Positions 1 through 9,481 are shown, counted from the first letter of the stretch. The stretch: 64,000 nt of DNA from Microvirga arsenatis (GCF_009910705.1 NZ_JAAAXJ010000006.1:214498-278497); one strand, 5' to 3'. A program made the numbers and translations. The notes: generated by a model from the letters alone, not told the origin.

Positions 1-5
1 AAAGA

Positions 6-1529
6 TTGATCGCTCTTGATCCTCTCGCCAACTATCCTGCGGGCGTCGCTGTCAGCCGGCCCGTTTCGGACATCATGGCTGGGAAACGCCTTGAGGCTCG
101 CCTGATCAGGTTCATTGCCTATCTGATGGATCTTGCAATCGATACCGCCAGCCTGCTGGGGCTGAGGCATGTCAAGACCGGAATATTGAGAGCTGCCAGT
201 GAGAGCTACCTATCGCGCCATGATATTTTGACCAAGCTTCCCAATAGGCTTCTCTTTGTCGAGGAACTGAAGCGGACATTTGCCGTCTGCCAGCGATCAA
301 GCACAAGCTTTGCGTTGCATATTCTCGATGTCGCAAAGTTCAAGGACATCAACGACAATTACGGACATGCAGCGGGCGACGAGATCATTCAGATTGTGGC
401 TCGACGCCTGCGCGAGCGTTTGAGAAAGAGCGACTTCATCGCTCGGATCGGAGGGGACGAGTTCGCCATCATCCAGAGACCTGTAAGGGGCCGCCAGCAG
501 ATCACGGATCTCGCGAAGAATATTCAGGATGCAATGAAGGTCCCGTGTACAGCCGCCAACGCCGACGTTGAGGTCGCACTTGCCATCGGTGCTGCGATGG
601 CACCCGCTGACGGCAAGACGCCTACCGAACTCATGAAGGCTGCCGACGTCGCTCTTCATGCCGTCAAGTCGGATGCTAGCGGCAGCTATCAGCTCTATGA
701 TGCCGATATAAAAGACACACGGGCAGAAAGACGCGCACTCGACGATGCGCTGAAGAATGCCCTTGAGAGCAGGGAATTCGAATTATTTTATCAGCCGATC
801 CTTGATCTGACCACGAACCAAATGTGGGGCTGCGAGGCCTTGATTCGGTGGAGGCACCCGGCGAAGGGCATGATCCCACCGCTCCAGTTCATTCCGGCAG
901 CGGAAGAGTCCGGCCTCATTGGGCCGATCGGTGACTGGATTCTTGAGGAGGCTTGCTCGACGGCCATGACCTGGGGTCTTCCGCTGCAGGTATCGGTCAA
1001 TCTTTCACCCGTTCAGTTCAAGAGGCGGGATGTTCTTGCCAGCGTCAAGAAGGCCCTGAGCCTGTCCGGCCTTCCGGCTCATCGCCTAGTGTTGGAAATC
1101 ACAGAGTCCGTCAAGCTTACCGAGGAGGCTGTTGCAACGCTCAAACGGCTCAAGGACTTGGGAGTATCGATCTCGCTCGACGATTTCGGAACCGGCTATG
1201 CGTCGATGAGCTATCTCAGAAGCTTTCCGTTCGACAAGATCAAGATCGACCAGTCGTTCGTCCGCGGCATCATGGATTCACCGGACAGTCGGGCAATCAT
1301 CAAGGCAACAATCGGTCTTGCGAAGGACCTGAAGATGAGCACGACTGCCGAGGGCGTCGAGACGAGCGAGCAACTCAATGCGCTGCGCATCGCCGGAGCG
1401 TCACAGGCTCAAGGCTACCTGATCGCCAAGCCAATGCCTCGCGAGGAAGTCGCAGCCTTCATCATGGATGCTCGGAAGACTCAGCTATCCAGGCGTGATG
1501 AAAAGCACTCGTTGCACGCCATCGCTTAG
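6..1529 (+). CDS. GGDEF-EAL cyclic-di-GMP signalling protein (5' end outside window)
   Basis: Bifunctional diguanylate cyclase/phosphodiesterase-type protein. The visible part has a GGDEF domain at residues about 70-235, with an intact GGDEF motif at 149-153 and an RxxD inhibitory site (RKSD, 140-143) exactly five residues upstream. An EAL domain follows at about 245-495, with EAL at 277-279 and DDFGTG at 392-397. Both catalytic signatures look intact, so it could make or degrade c-di-GMP; the sequence does not show which activity dominates. The frame is open to the left edge and the only possible start is a TTG at base 6, so the true N-terminus, probably a sensor or linker region, lies outside the window. 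Confidence 0.93.
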   Translation: MIALDPLANYPAGVAVSRPVSDIMAGKRLEARLIRFIAYLMDLAIDTASLLGLRHVKTGILRAASESYLSRHDILTKLPNRLLFVEELKRTFAVCQRSSTSFALHILDVAKFKDINDNYGHAAGDEIIQIVARRLRERLRKSDFIARIGGDEFAIIQRPVRGRQQITDLAKNIQDAMKVPCTAANADVEVALAIGAAMAPADGKTPTELMKAADVALHAVKSDASGSYQLYDADIKDTRAERRALDDALKNALESREFELFYQPILDLTTNQMWGCEALIRWRHPAKGMIPPLQFIPAAEESGLIGPIGDWILEEACSTAMTWGLPLQVSVNLSPVQFKRRDVLASVKKALSLSGLPAHRLVLEITESVKLTEEAVATLKRLKDLGVSISLDDFGTGYASMSYLRSFPFDKIKIDQSFVRGIMDSPDSRAIIKATIGLAKDLKMSTTAEGVETSEQLNALRIAGASQAQGYLIAKPMPREEVAAFIMDARKTQLSRRDEKHSLHAIA

Positions 1530-1656
1530 ACAGGGCTGGCTACCTTTTACGACGTCGGCCGAATTCCGTCAGTCTGGCTGATCAGGCCAAACAGCTAAAA
1601 CCATCGGGTGAGTTGCTAGAGATGGCGGAGGAGATGATGAGGATGCAGTTTCTGCT

Positions 1657-2214
1657 TTATTCTTCGTCTCCTGAGGCTTCCCATGCCCTTGCTTCCTCCG
1701 TTGTAGCCTTGCGCCTGCTAAGAAGTTCGGCAAGGAGGCGGGCGGGAAACTGAGCGGTCCTGTGAACCTCACGAATGAAGCCGTCCTCATCCATATCCAT
1801 GAGACCAATCGAAATCTTGTCAGGCTCTTCTTGGTCGACCTCGATCTCGAACGAGAGGGTAGGGTGACCGCTGCCATGGGATCCTTCGGCTGGGATATTG
1901 AGCCACGTCAGGCGATTTCCTGCGCCGGAAAATCCCAGCTTCATCCCATGAGGAGGTACTTGGGGCCTCTGCTGGCAGTCTTCGCTGTTCAGTGGAATGC
2001 TCAGGAAGGCCACTTGGTTTGTTGAATCAGTGAGGCAAGAGGATACGAGGGATGCTTCTGCACCTGCCAATCCGACGGTTTTCGAGGATATCGAGGGCGC
2101 CCTGCGGCGAGGCCTTGGCAAAGGTACCCATGTTCGCCCTGCCGAGGGATCAGGGTACGTATCACCTTCGACAACAGAAAGGCTGCTTGCAGCCTCCCTC
2201 GAGCTAACCAGCAT
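1657..2214 (-). CDS. hypothetical protein
   Basis: I do not recognise this gene. The frame encodes about 185 residues. Its C-terminal half, roughly the last 95 residues, is acidic and reads like a real soluble domain. The N-terminal half is rich in Ser, Pro and Arg and less convincing. I chose the ATG at 2214 because a GGAG lies 8 bases upstream of it; the frame is open to 2253, and a shorter version from the ATG at 1944 is possible. It converges with the GGDEF-EAL gene and has no obvious partner. Confidence 0.4.
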   Translation of the reverse strand: MLVSSREAASSLSVVEGDTYPDPSAGRTWVPLPRPRRRAPSISSKTVGLAGAEASLVSSCLTDSTNQVAFLSIPLNSEDCQQRPQVPPHGMKLGFSGAGNRLTWLNIPAEGSHGSGHPTLSFEIEVDQEEPDKISIGLMDMDEDGFIREVHRTAQFPARLLAELLSRRKATTEEARAWEASGDEE

Positions 2215-2477
2215 AGTCGCATCTCCAGTGAAAAACGGAATATATGAGTGCAAACGTCTGATCGATGCCGATCTCAGCTCTCTGAGATCGCCGAGACACA
2301 GAATATTGCAATGATCTAGTTAAGGAATTATCGTGCACACGCGACAAATATGCTGAAACTCAAGCAATGATATTTGCTATACTTCTTTTTGCTTATATTC
2401 CTTGCCTGGAGACTTGGATCTCTGTTGGAAACTTCTAGAGGTAGATCACAATGGTGTCTTGCCTTGGGACGATCGGG

Positions 2478-3110
2478 CTATGGAATTGGCTTTACGGAAG
2501 TCCCAGGCCTCGACATGAACAGATAATAGCTCACCGGCGTCGCTTCCGGATTTGAGAAACTGTAGGTGGATGTCACATCGAAGCGCAGCGCGTCCCCTGG
2601 CTCCATGCAATATGTTTCGTTGCCGATCTTAACGACAAGCGAGCCGCTTGGAGAAAAGATGAGTTTACGGGTTGGGACAGGATAGGGAGAAAGCAATCCT
2701 GTCGATTGCAATCCAGGCAGAACGTGTCGCACAAGTTCGACATCATCACCTTCCGCAGGGGAGAAAACGGCTTCCCGCTCAAGCCCTGTCGAGGGGTCAC
2801 GGAAACGGTTCCTCCGATTTGCACGCTGCAACTGAATGGCAGCAGGGGGAGCTTGCTCGCCAAGCAGCGCAGAGAGGCTGATGTTGAGTCCAGTCGCGAT
2901 GCGAACAAGGATCCCCACCGTCGGCATCTTCTCGCTGCGCTCGATCTTCGAGATCATCGCCCGGCTGACCTGAGATCGCTGAGACAACTGTTCGAGGGTG
3001 AGACTCTGTTGGCGACGTAGTTCCCTGAGACGTGTCCCAAGAGTGGACAGTAGTTCGTCAGCGGAGTCGCTGATTTCTTCGCTATCTGCAAACGCTGGGG
3101 GATTGTGCAT
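2478..3110 (-). CDS. XRE-family transcriptional regulator with C-terminal cupin domain
   Basis: A 210-residue regulator. Residues about 23-80 form a helix-turn-helix of the Cro/C1 (XRE) type (LGTRLRELRRQ, then SRAMISKIER). Residues about 125-205 form a small beta-rich cupin with MEPGDALRF, the usual effector-sensing half of this family (PuuR/SutR-like). It lies downstream of the Liv-CoA transferase-lyase operon on the same strand, 168 bp after the lyase gene. It is therefore a plausible local regulator of that operon, but the placement is the only evidence. Confidence 0.88.
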   Translation of the reverse strand: MHNPPAFADSEEISDSADELLSTLGTRLRELRRQQSLTLEQLSQRSQVSRAMISKIERSEKMPTVGILVRIATGLNISLSALLGEQAPPAAIQLQRANRRNRFRDPSTGLEREAVFSPAEGDDVELVRHVLPGLQSTGLLSPYPVPTRKLIFSPSGSLVVKIGNETYCMEPGDALRFDVTSTYSFSNPEATPVSYYLFMSRPGTSVKPIP

Positions 3111-3278
3111 CAGACCAAGCCTGACCTGAGATGACCGGGCGAGAATGACCTAGTGTTGCTGATCGAATGACTGTTCATCTCGAACCTGAAAGGCAATTTT
3201 GCAGCCCATTTTACAGAAGAGGGGTGGCTGATATCAAGATATGGCGATCCGCTCGCATCTGCCGCTACTGAGTTGTTC

Positions 3279-4202
3279 CTAAGCATCATGACCGCGAAGG
3301 CTCAAGCGTGGACCTGACTTCAGCACTTGCCCCTCAAGCCTGTGCCCGACCAGTCGTTCAGCCAGATGCGCTGCTTCCAGCAAACGATCGAGATGAAGGC
3401 CTGTTTCGATGCCCATTTCGTGAAACATGTAGACCATGTCTTCGGTGCAGACATTGCCGGCCGCGTTCGGAGCAAAAGGGCACCCTCCCAAACCGCCAAC
3501 GCTGCTTTCAAAGCGGGTAATCCCCTTCTGCAGGGCGACCAGAACGCATACCAGCCCCAATCCGCGGGTGTTATGGATGTGGAAGGCAGGGTCGACATCC
3601 GGCATCTTGTCTCTCAGTGCCTGGGCAAGCGCCTGAACATGGCGCGGTGTAGCCATGCCAGTCGTGTCGCAAAAGGTTACTCTCGAAATGCCAAGCTGCT
3701 GAACATCGCTTGCCAGTCCGATCACTCGCTCGACCGGAACATCGCCTTCGAACGGGCAGCCGAAAGCAACGGAAATCGAAGCATCGATGCGGATCCCTGC
3801 GGCTAGCGCTTGTGCGACAATCCCACGGAGCTCAGAAAGCGACTCCAGAGGTGACCGGTTCAGGTTCCGCGCCCCGTGCGAATCGGTGGCCGAGAGAACA
3901 AAGACGAGAACATCAGCCTGGGCTGCGATGGCACGCTCGGCGCCTCGTACATTCGGGACCAGGGCTTTCAACTCCACGCCTGGAGTTCCTCGCAACGCTG
4001 CCAACAGCTCGGCTGCGTCCGCAAGCTGGGGAACGCGTGTGGGGGAAACGAAGGACGTGACTTCCAGGCTGGTATGACCTGCGTCTATGAGCGCGCGCGC
4101 CAGTGACAGCTTTTCCTCAGTTGAAAGAATACGGGGCTCGATCTGCAGCCCGTCCCGCAACCCGACTTCGGTGATGGACACGCGCTTGGGCAGGTGGGTC
4201 AC
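3279..4202 (-). CDS. hydroxymethylglutaryl-CoA lyase-like aldolase
   Basis: A 307-residue enzyme of the HMGL-like TIM-barrel family, which cleaves 3-hydroxyacyl-CoA compounds; HMG-CoA lyase itself gives acetyl-CoA and acetoacetate. The N-terminus has EVGLRDGLQ, the family metal- and substrate-binding strand (R-D-G-L-Q). The C-terminal part has GLGGCPFAPNAAGN, matching the HMG-CoA lyase signature with its conserved Cys. HIHNTRG supplies the metal-ligand histidines. Length is normal. It follows the CoA transferase gene by 3 bp, which suggests that the transferase makes the CoA ester that this lyase splits. Citramalyl-CoA or a related ester is an alternative substrate. Confidence 0.9.
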   Translation of the reverse strand: MTHLPKRVSITEVGLRDGLQIEPRILSTEEKLSLARALIDAGHTSLEVTSFVSPTRVPQLADAAELLAALRGTPGVELKALVPNVRGAERAIAAQADVLVFVLSATDSHGARNLNRSPLESLSELRGIVAQALAAGIRIDASISVAFGCPFEGDVPVERVIGLASDVQQLGISRVTFCDTTGMATPRHVQALAQALRDKMPDVDPAFHIHNTRGLGLVCVLVALQKGITRFESSVGGLGGCPFAPNAAGNVCTEDMVYMFHEMGIETGLHLDRLLEAAHLAERLVGHRLEGQVLKSGPRLSLRGHDA

Positions 4203-4205
4203 AGC

Positions 4206-5426
4206 TCAGACCACCCCATTGCTGGAGAGCCGATTGAGATGATCCTCATCGAGCCCCAGGAGGTCGCAATAGACCTCTCGGTTGTGCTCTCCGACATCAG
4301 GTCCAGCCCAGCGAACTTGGCGCGAAGAGGCTCCGAACATGGGCACGCTCCCAGGGTGAAGCACCTTGCCCAGCCGTGGGTCATCCACCCACTGCACCAT
4401 TTTACGGGTGTTGAACTGCAGATCCTCTGCGATGTCGGCAGCCGTATAGACGCGGCTCGATGGAATATCGGCCTCAGCCAAGCGGCTCTCTAGAGATTTC
4501 GCATCATGCCGACGGGTCCATGCTGCAATCTCAGCCTCGAGGGCATCAACGTTCCGGCAACGGGCAGGATTGTCACGGTATTGCGGGTCGTCTGCCAGCT
4601 CCGGACGCTCCATGACTTTACATAAGATGCGGAACAGCGCATCCGAGTTGGCAGCGATCAGCACCCAGCCGCCGTCCGCCGTGGGGAAGGCATTCGTCGG
4701 CGCGGCGGTACTGATGCGGCCTCCTGAGGGCTCACGCACCGTGCCGGTACCGCCATATTCCGGCAGGACGCCCTCCATGATGCTTAGAACTGCCTCTGTC
4801 AGCGCGACATCCGCCACTCTGCCATGGGGGGCTCTGGACCAGAGCCCCGCAAGAACTGCGATAACCGCATAAAGACCAGCGATTGAGTCGCCGATGCTGA
4901 CGCCGACGCGCACGGGAGGAAGATCCGTGGTGCCGGGTGTATGGTTCGACAGATACCGCAGCCCACCGAGTGCTTCGCCTATGGCTCCGAAACACGCCCG
5001 GTCAGCCAGCGGGCCAGTGAGGCCGTAACCGGAAACGTGGCATATGACCATGTTCGGGCGAAGCTCCAGCAACCGGTCATCGTCAAATCCGAGACGGCGC
5101 AACTGTCCGGGCCGCAGATTCTCGACCAGTGCGTCGGAGCGGGCCACCAACTCCTCAAGGAGAGCACGCCCTTCCTTGGATTTGAGGTTGAGGGTAACGC
5201 ATTTCTTGTTCCGGCCATGAACCGACCACCAATAGGCATGTCCGTCACGGGCCAGCCCCCACTGGCGAACCGGGTCACCGGAAACCGGAGGCTCAACCTT
5301 GATGACTTCGGCGCCCAAGTCAGCCAGGACGCGGGTTGCGAACGGTGCCGCGATGTAGTGGCCAATCTCCAGAACTCTCAGGCCCTCCAGCGGAAGACCT
5401 CCGGCAATGGGCTTCGAGGCACTCAT
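4206..5426 (-). CDS. class III CoA transferase (CaiB/BaiF family)
   Basis: A 406-residue family III CoA transferase, expected to move CoA from a donor such as succinyl-CoA to a carboxylic acid. It opens with GLRVLEIGHYIAAPFATRVLADLGAEVIKVE-type sequence typical of the family (LADLGAEVIKVEPP), followed by RNKKCVTLNLKSKEGR and the VENLRPG stretch. The expected catalytic Asp falls in the region about 160-175 (GTTDLPPVRVGVSIGDS). Its start overlaps the permease stop by 4 bp (ATGA), so it is co-translated with the importer. With the HMGL-like lyase next door, a branched hydroxy-dicarboxylate such as 3-hydroxy-3-methylglutarate is a reasonable guess for the acid it activates. Confidence 0.92.
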   Translation of the reverse strand: MSASKPIAGGLPLEGLRVLEIGHYIAAPFATRVLADLGAEVIKVEPPVSGDPVRQWGLARDGHAYWWSVHGRNKKCVTLNLKSKEGRALLEELVARSDALVENLRPGQLRRLGFDDDRLLELRPNMVICHVSGYGLTGPLADRACFGAIGEALGGLRYLSNHTPGTTDLPPVRVGVSIGDSIAGLYAVIAVLAGLWSRAPHGRVADVALTEAVLSIMEGVLPEYGGTGTVREPSGGRISTAAPTNAFPTADGGWVLIAANSDALFRILCKVMERPELADDPQYRDNPARCRNVDALEAEIAAWTRRHDAKSLESRLAEADIPSSRVYTAADIAEDLQFNTRKMVQWVDDPRLGKVLHPGSVPMFGASSRQVRWAGPDVGEHNREVYCDLLGLDEDHLNRLSSNGVV

Positions 5427-6430
5427 TGCAGTTCCACCTTCTCCTCCCCGCTCCAGCCGCTGACCCGCTCGCGTCGCATGAAGCTGTCGATCTCCCCCAC
5501 GATGCCTTTGCGGAAGAGCATGACGCAGATGATGAAGGCCGCCCCTATGAAGATCGTGACCGGCACTGCTGTGGACGCCATGTAATTCTGGATCGTCAGC
5601 ACGAGCGCTGCGCCAATGATTGGCCCCAGGAAGGTGCCGACACCTCCCAGAAGCGTCATGAGGATCACTTCACCCGACATCTGCCAGGAAACGTCGGTCA
5701 GCGTCGCAATCTGGAAGACAAGGACCTTAAGCGAGCCGGCAAGCCCTGAGAGAGCTGCCGAGATCACGAAGACAGTCAGCTTGTACCGGTTCACCTGATA
5801 CCCAAGCGAGAGAGCGCGTGTCTCGTTCTCACGGATGGCTGTGAGCGAGGCGCCGAACGGTGAGTGAATGACCCGCCAGATCGCCAGCATGCCGAGCAGG
5901 AACACGATGACGACGAAATAATAGAGGGACATGTTGTCGGAGAGAGAGATGACTCCCAGGAAGTTGGGACGAGGCACACGCTGAATCCCATCCTCAGCAT
6001 GTGTGAAGGGAGCTTGGAAGAAGGCAAAATAAGCCATCTGCGACAATGCGAGAGTCGTCATGGCAAAGTAGAAGCCTTGCCGGCGAATGGCGATAAGGCC
6101 CATAAGGAAGCCGGTCACCAGGGCGAAGGCGACACCGATCATGAGCCCCGAACCTGCACCGAACCCCCATTCCTTGAAGGCATGGGCGGTGACATAGGCT
6201 GCTCCTCCGAAGAATGTGGCGTGACCGAAAGCCACCATCCCGCCATAGCCTAGAACCAGATTGACGGCCGCTGCAAAGAGGCCGAAGCACAGCAGCTTCA
6301 TCAGGAAGACGGGATAGAGCAGCAAGGGAGCCACAGCCAGGAGCGCAATTCCGATCGGCAGAAGTGGTACCTTGAACCGACTGCGCTCCGGCAGTGAAAG
6401 GGATCGGGCTTTGAAAACCATTTTCGTCAC
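5423..6430 (-). CDS. branched-chain-type ABC transporter permease (LivM family)
   Basis: A 335-residue inner-membrane permease of the LivM type with about nine hydrophobic segments. It carries family hallmarks such as GYGGMVAFGHATFFGGAAY in the middle and the cytoplasmic-loop pattern SPFGASLTAIRENETRALSLGY, followed by GGVGTFLGPIIGA. It forms the membrane channel together with the LivH-like protein encoded immediately upstream, whose stop overlaps its start by 4 bp. The substrate cannot be read from the permease. This family carries amino acids but also many carboxylates and aromatic acids, and the enzymes in this operon favour a carboxylate. Confidence 0.93.
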   Translation of the reverse strand: MTKMVFKARSLSLPERSRFKVPLLPIGIALLAVAPLLLYPVFLMKLLCFGLFAAAVNLVLGYGGMVAFGHATFFGGAAYVTAHAFKEWGFGAGSGLMIGVAFALVTGFLMGLIAIRRQGFYFAMTTLALSQMAYFAFFQAPFTHAEDGIQRVPRPNFLGVISLSDNMSLYYFVVIVFLLGMLAIWRVIHSPFGASLTAIRENETRALSLGYQVNRYKLTVFVISAALSGLAGSLKVLVFQIATLTDVSWQMSGEVILMTLLGGVGTFLGPIIGAALVLTIQNYMASTAVPVTIFIGAAFIICVMLFRKGIVGEIDSFMRRERVSGWSGEEKVELQ

Positions 6431-7314
6431 TCCCCTTTGCCGAAGAGGCCGCGTGGACGCAGGAAAAGCACCACGGCCATGATAGCGAATGGCACGAGGT
6501 TAGCGGATGGCGGCCAGTAGACTTTGGCCAGGGCTTCCAGCGTGCCCAGCATCAGCCCGCTGACGATGGCGCCGGTGATCGACCCAAGGCCGCCGATGAT
6601 GACGACCGCGAAGACAACGATGATGAGGTTGGCTCCCATCAAAGGGCTGACTTGGAACACCGGCGCGGCAACGACGCCCGCAAATCCTGCAAGAGCGCCG
6701 CCAAAGGCATAGGTGCATGTCAGCAGAAGCGGAACATTGACACCGAAGACCTCAAGCAGACGACTGTTCTCGGTTGCTGCGCGGAGCTTGGCGCCAAGTG
6801 AGGTATACTCGATGACCAGCCAGGTCAGCAGGCAGATCAGAAGCGAAATCCCGATGGCAAAAGCTCGGTAGTGCGGCAGGAACATGAAGCCGAGATTGCT
6901 CGTGCCGCTGAGGATAGCCGGAACCTGGTAGGGCTGACCAGCCACGCCGAAGAAGAGCTGAAGCGTACCTTCAATGAGTAGCGCAATGCCGAAGGTCAGC
7001 AACAGCCCGTAGAGAGCGTCCAGGCCATAGAGCTTCCTCAAGAGTGCGCGTTCCAGCACAGCGGCGAGAAGTGCGACGATTGCTGGGGCCATCAGAAGGC
7101 AAGCCCAAAAGCTGAAACCCGCACGTGTCGTCAGAAGAAAGGCTGCAAACGCGCCGACCGTGTAGAAAGCCCCATGCGTGAAATTGACCACCCGGAGCAG
7201 GCCGAAGATCACGCCCAGACCGAGGCTGAGAAGGGCGTAGAAGGCACCATTGAATAGGCCGATCACAAGCTGGGAAGCCAGCGCAACGAGAGGAACGCCG
7301 AAGATCATCGTCAC
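6427..7314 (-). CDS. branched-chain-type ABC transporter permease (LivH family)
   Basis: A 295-residue LivH-type permease, almost wholly hydrophobic. It has the family motifs LSLGLGVIFGLLRVVNFTHG near the N-terminus and GGLGSITGAIVSG near the C-terminus. It pairs with the LivM-like permease encoded just downstream (4-bp overlap). The LivF gene ends 3 bp upstream of its start, showing tight operon packing. The ABC module here is complete: two permeases, two ATPases and one binding protein. Confidence 0.93.
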   Translation of the reverse strand: MTMIFGVPLVALASQLVIGLFNGAFYALLSLGLGVIFGLLRVVNFTHGAFYTVGAFAAFLLTTRAGFSFWACLLMAPAIVALLAAVLERALLRKLYGLDALYGLLLTFGIALLIEGTLQLFFGVAGQPYQVPAILSGTSNLGFMFLPHYRAFAIGISLLICLLTWLVIEYTSLGAKLRAATENSRLLEVFGVNVPLLLTCTYAFGGALAGFAGVVAAPVFQVSPLMGANLIIVVFAVVIIGGLGSITGAIVSGLMLGTLEALAKVYWPPSANLVPFAIMAVVLFLRPRGLFGKGE

Positions 7315-7317
7315 GGC

Positions 7318-8025
7318 CTATACTCCGATCAGGCTGGAGACGGTTTCAAGGCGAGCTTCGAGGTGATAAGCAGGAAAGTCGTCCACCACTCTCCCTTCCT
7401 CCATAAGGTAGAAATGATCGGCCAGGTGGCGAGCGAAATGGAAGTTCTGCTCGACCAGCAACATCGTCAGGCCATCTTGCTTCAACGCTTTCAGGACGCG
7501 GCCGATCTGCTGAACGACCACAGGTGACAATCCCTCGGTCGGTTCATCAAGTACCAGCAATTCAGGCCCTGCCCGCAGGACGCGAGCGATGGAAAGCATC
7601 TGCTGCTCGCCGCCCGACAATGTTCCCCCCGCGGCGCGGCGCCGCTCCTTCAGGTTGGGAAAGAGGTCGAAGATCCTCTCCAGGCTCATGCCGCGGTTGC
7701 TGATCTTCGGCAGCAGATCGAGGTTTTCCTGAACCGAGAGCGACGCATAGATGCCTCGTTCCTCAGGGACGTAGCCGATCCCCGTATAGGCGATCCGGTG
7801 GCGAGGCATGCCGATCAATTCTTTGCCGTTCATCCGGATGGAGCCCGTCGTCCGGGTCAGAAGGCCCACGATCCCGCGTAGGGTCGTGGTCTTTCCCACG
7901 CCATTCCTTCCCAGAATGGCGATGGTCTGGCCGCGTGGAACGGCTAGGTTGACGCCATGGAGGATGTGGCTCTCGCCATACCAGCCTTGGAGGTTCTCGA
8001 TCCACAACAGAGGTTCATACCTCAT
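7318..8025 (-). CDS. branched-chain-type ABC transporter ATP-binding protein (LivF family)
   Basis: A 235-residue ATPase subunit. Walker A is GRNGVGKTT at about residue 39, the ABC signature is LSGGEQQM and Walker B is LLVLDEPTEGLSP. The TEGLSP ending and short length are typical of LivF rather than LivG. Its start lies inside the LivG gene (11-bp overlap), so translation is probably coupled. It powers uptake through the LivH/LivM pair. Confidence 0.93.
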   Translation of the reverse strand: MRYEPLLWIENLQGWYGESHILHGVNLAVPRGQTIAILGRNGVGKTTTLRGIVGLLTRTTGSIRMNGKELIGMPRHRIAYTGIGYVPEERGIYASLSVQENLDLLPKISNRGMSLERIFDLFPNLKERRRAAGGTLSGGEQQMLSIARVLRAGPELLVLDEPTEGLSPVVVQQIGRVLKALKQDGLTMLLVEQNFHFARHLADHFYLMEEGRVVDDFPAYHLEARLETVSSLIGV

Positions 8026-8767
8026 AGCCGGCTCCTATATAGGCCTCACGCACGGCGGGATTGTCGCGGATTTCTCTGTAGGTGCCTTCCGCCATCACCT
8101 CGCCGCGCACCAGAACGGTGACCTTGTCGCAGAGACTCTCGACAACCGACAGGTTGTGCTCGACCATGACCACGGTGCGATCCTTCGCGACGCTACGGAT
8201 CAGCTCGACGATCATCGGGACGTCTCCTGCGGCCATGCCGGCAATCGGTTCGTCGAGAAGCAACACCTTCGGCTGCATGGCCAGAGTGGTGGCGATCTCG
8301 AGAGCACGCTTGCGGCCATAGGAGACTTCGGAGCAAAGTCGCTGCGCCAGAGACGTCAAGCCGACTAGGTCCAGCAGCTGCTCGGCTTCATCGTCGAAGC
8401 GGGAAAGCACGCGTGAGGGCAGCCAGAACTGATGGCTCGATCCATAGCGGCGTTGAAGGGCGACACGTACGTTGTCGCGCAGCGTTAGACCTGGGAAGAT
8501 GGAGGAGATTTGGAACGAGCGGCAAAGCCCACGCAATGCAACCTCGGCAGGCCCCTTCGCCGTAATGTCCTCTCCCTTAAGAAAGATACTGCCCGAACTG
8601 GCGGAGTGGAACCGCGTCAGAAGCCCGAAAAGAGTAGTCTTACCGGCGCCGTTTGGACCGATGAGGGCATGAATGTTGCCCTCCTGCACTCTTAGATTGA
8701 CATTCCTGACGGCATGGAACCCGCCAAAGTTCTTGCTGACCTGCCGGGCTTCTAGAACAATGCTCAT
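8015..8767 (-). CDS. branched-chain-type ABC transporter ATP-binding protein (LivG family)
   Basis: A 250-residue ATPase subunit. It has Walker A GPNGAGKTT near residue 37, the LivG-type degenerate signature VSYGRKRALEIA in place of LSGGQ, and Walker B LLLDEPIAGM. The C-terminal tail includes VREAYIGAGYEV, close to the VRRAYLG tail common in LivG proteins. Its start overlaps the glutathione transferase-like gene by 4 bp. It forms the ATPase heterodimer with the LivF-like protein. Confidence 0.93.
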   Translation of the reverse strand: MSIVLEARQVSKNFGGFHAVRNVNLRVQEGNIHALIGPNGAGKTTLFGLLTRFHSASSGSIFLKGEDITAKGPAEVALRGLCRSFQISSIFPGLTLRDNVRVALQRRYGSSHQFWLPSRVLSRFDDEAEQLLDLVGLTSLAQRLCSEVSYGRKRALEIATTLAMQPKVLLLDEPIAGMAAGDVPMIVELIRSVAKDRTVVMVEHNLSVVESLCDKVTVLVRGEVMAEGTYREIRDNPAVREAYIGAGYEV

Positions 8768-9435
8768 TGGGCCGCCGCTCCGTCATATGGAATGAATTTG
8801 GTAAAAAGCGGCCGGGTGCTGGCAAGAGCCGGGCGATCCCGCAGGGTTGCAACAAGGGAAGCCAGTTGCGAACGATCAGCGGATTCGAAGGCGCTCCCGA
8901 ACCGCATCTGCAGATATTCGACAACGATCACTGGAAGGAAGGCTGCGATACCCGGCTGGGCTCCCAACGCCTCGTCGCGTGCGCCGAGGAGGGCTTCCAT
9001 ACGGTCGAGGCTCCGCTGAATGGCCGCTTGCCGCCGGCGGGCAACGAGTGATGAGTCAAAAGCGATTTCGTTCACCGAGCCCGATGTCACCATCCGTCCT
9101 GCCATGATAGCGGCAGCGGCATCGATGATGCCGAGGCAGATCCCCCCGATCTGGCGCTCACTGTCATCCTTGAACCACAGGCGGTCCGACTCGCCGGAGC
9201 GGCGGGCTGCGAAATCCGCTATGAGGAGCGACTCGGTGATTGCCAGCGGATCGTTCCCGTCGCCGTCATCCACGACGAGAGCCGGCACCCGGCAGGCAGG
9301 ATTATGATTCAATAGCTCTGGAGGATTTTGCCAGGGATCCAGAATGACGATCTCCAACCCCTCAAGGCGAGCCTCGAGGCACATGACGCATGCAAGACGT
9401 GCATAAGGAGATGTCGGGCTGACATAGAGTCTCAT
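8764..9435 (-). CDS. glutathione S-transferase family protein
   Basis: A 223-residue GST-fold protein. An N-terminal thioredoxin-like half (MRLYVSPTSPYARLACVM, then CRVPALVVDDG and ITESLLIADF) fits the glutathione-binding site, including the cis-Pro in VPAL and the E-S pair. A helical C-terminal half follows. The catalytic role may fall to the Ser-Pro-Tyr region near residue 8-11. It sits inside the importer operon between the binding-protein and ATPase genes, which is unusual. It may detoxify or isomerise an intermediate of the imported compound; that is inference. Confidence 0.88.
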   Translation of the reverse strand: MRLYVSPTSPYARLACVMCLEARLEGLEIVILDPWQNPPELLNHNPACRVPALVVDDGDGNDPLAITESLLIADFAARRSGESDRLWFKDDSERQIGGICLGIIDAAAAIMAGRMVTSGSVNEIAFDSSLVARRRQAAIQRSLDRMEALLGARDEALGAQPGIAAFLPVIVVEYLQMRFGSAFESADRSQLASLVATLRDRPALASTRPLFTKFIPYDGAAAQ

Positions 9436-9453
9436 GGCAAGTCTCCGCTCTTG

Positions 9454-9481
9454 GTGGACCTGCTCAGGGGAGCAGGTCCAC
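9454..9481 (-). promoter_or_regulatory. intercistronic hairpin after the Liv binding-protein gene
   Basis: A perfect 12-bp inverted repeat, GTGGACCTGCTC paired with GAGCAGGTCCAC around an AGGG loop. It lies 44 bp past the binding-protein stop and before the GST-like gene. No T-run follows, so I read it as an mRNA-stabilising or partial-terminator hairpin that raises binding-protein yield relative to downstream genes, as is known for malE-malF in enteric bacteria. Confidence 0.7.
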
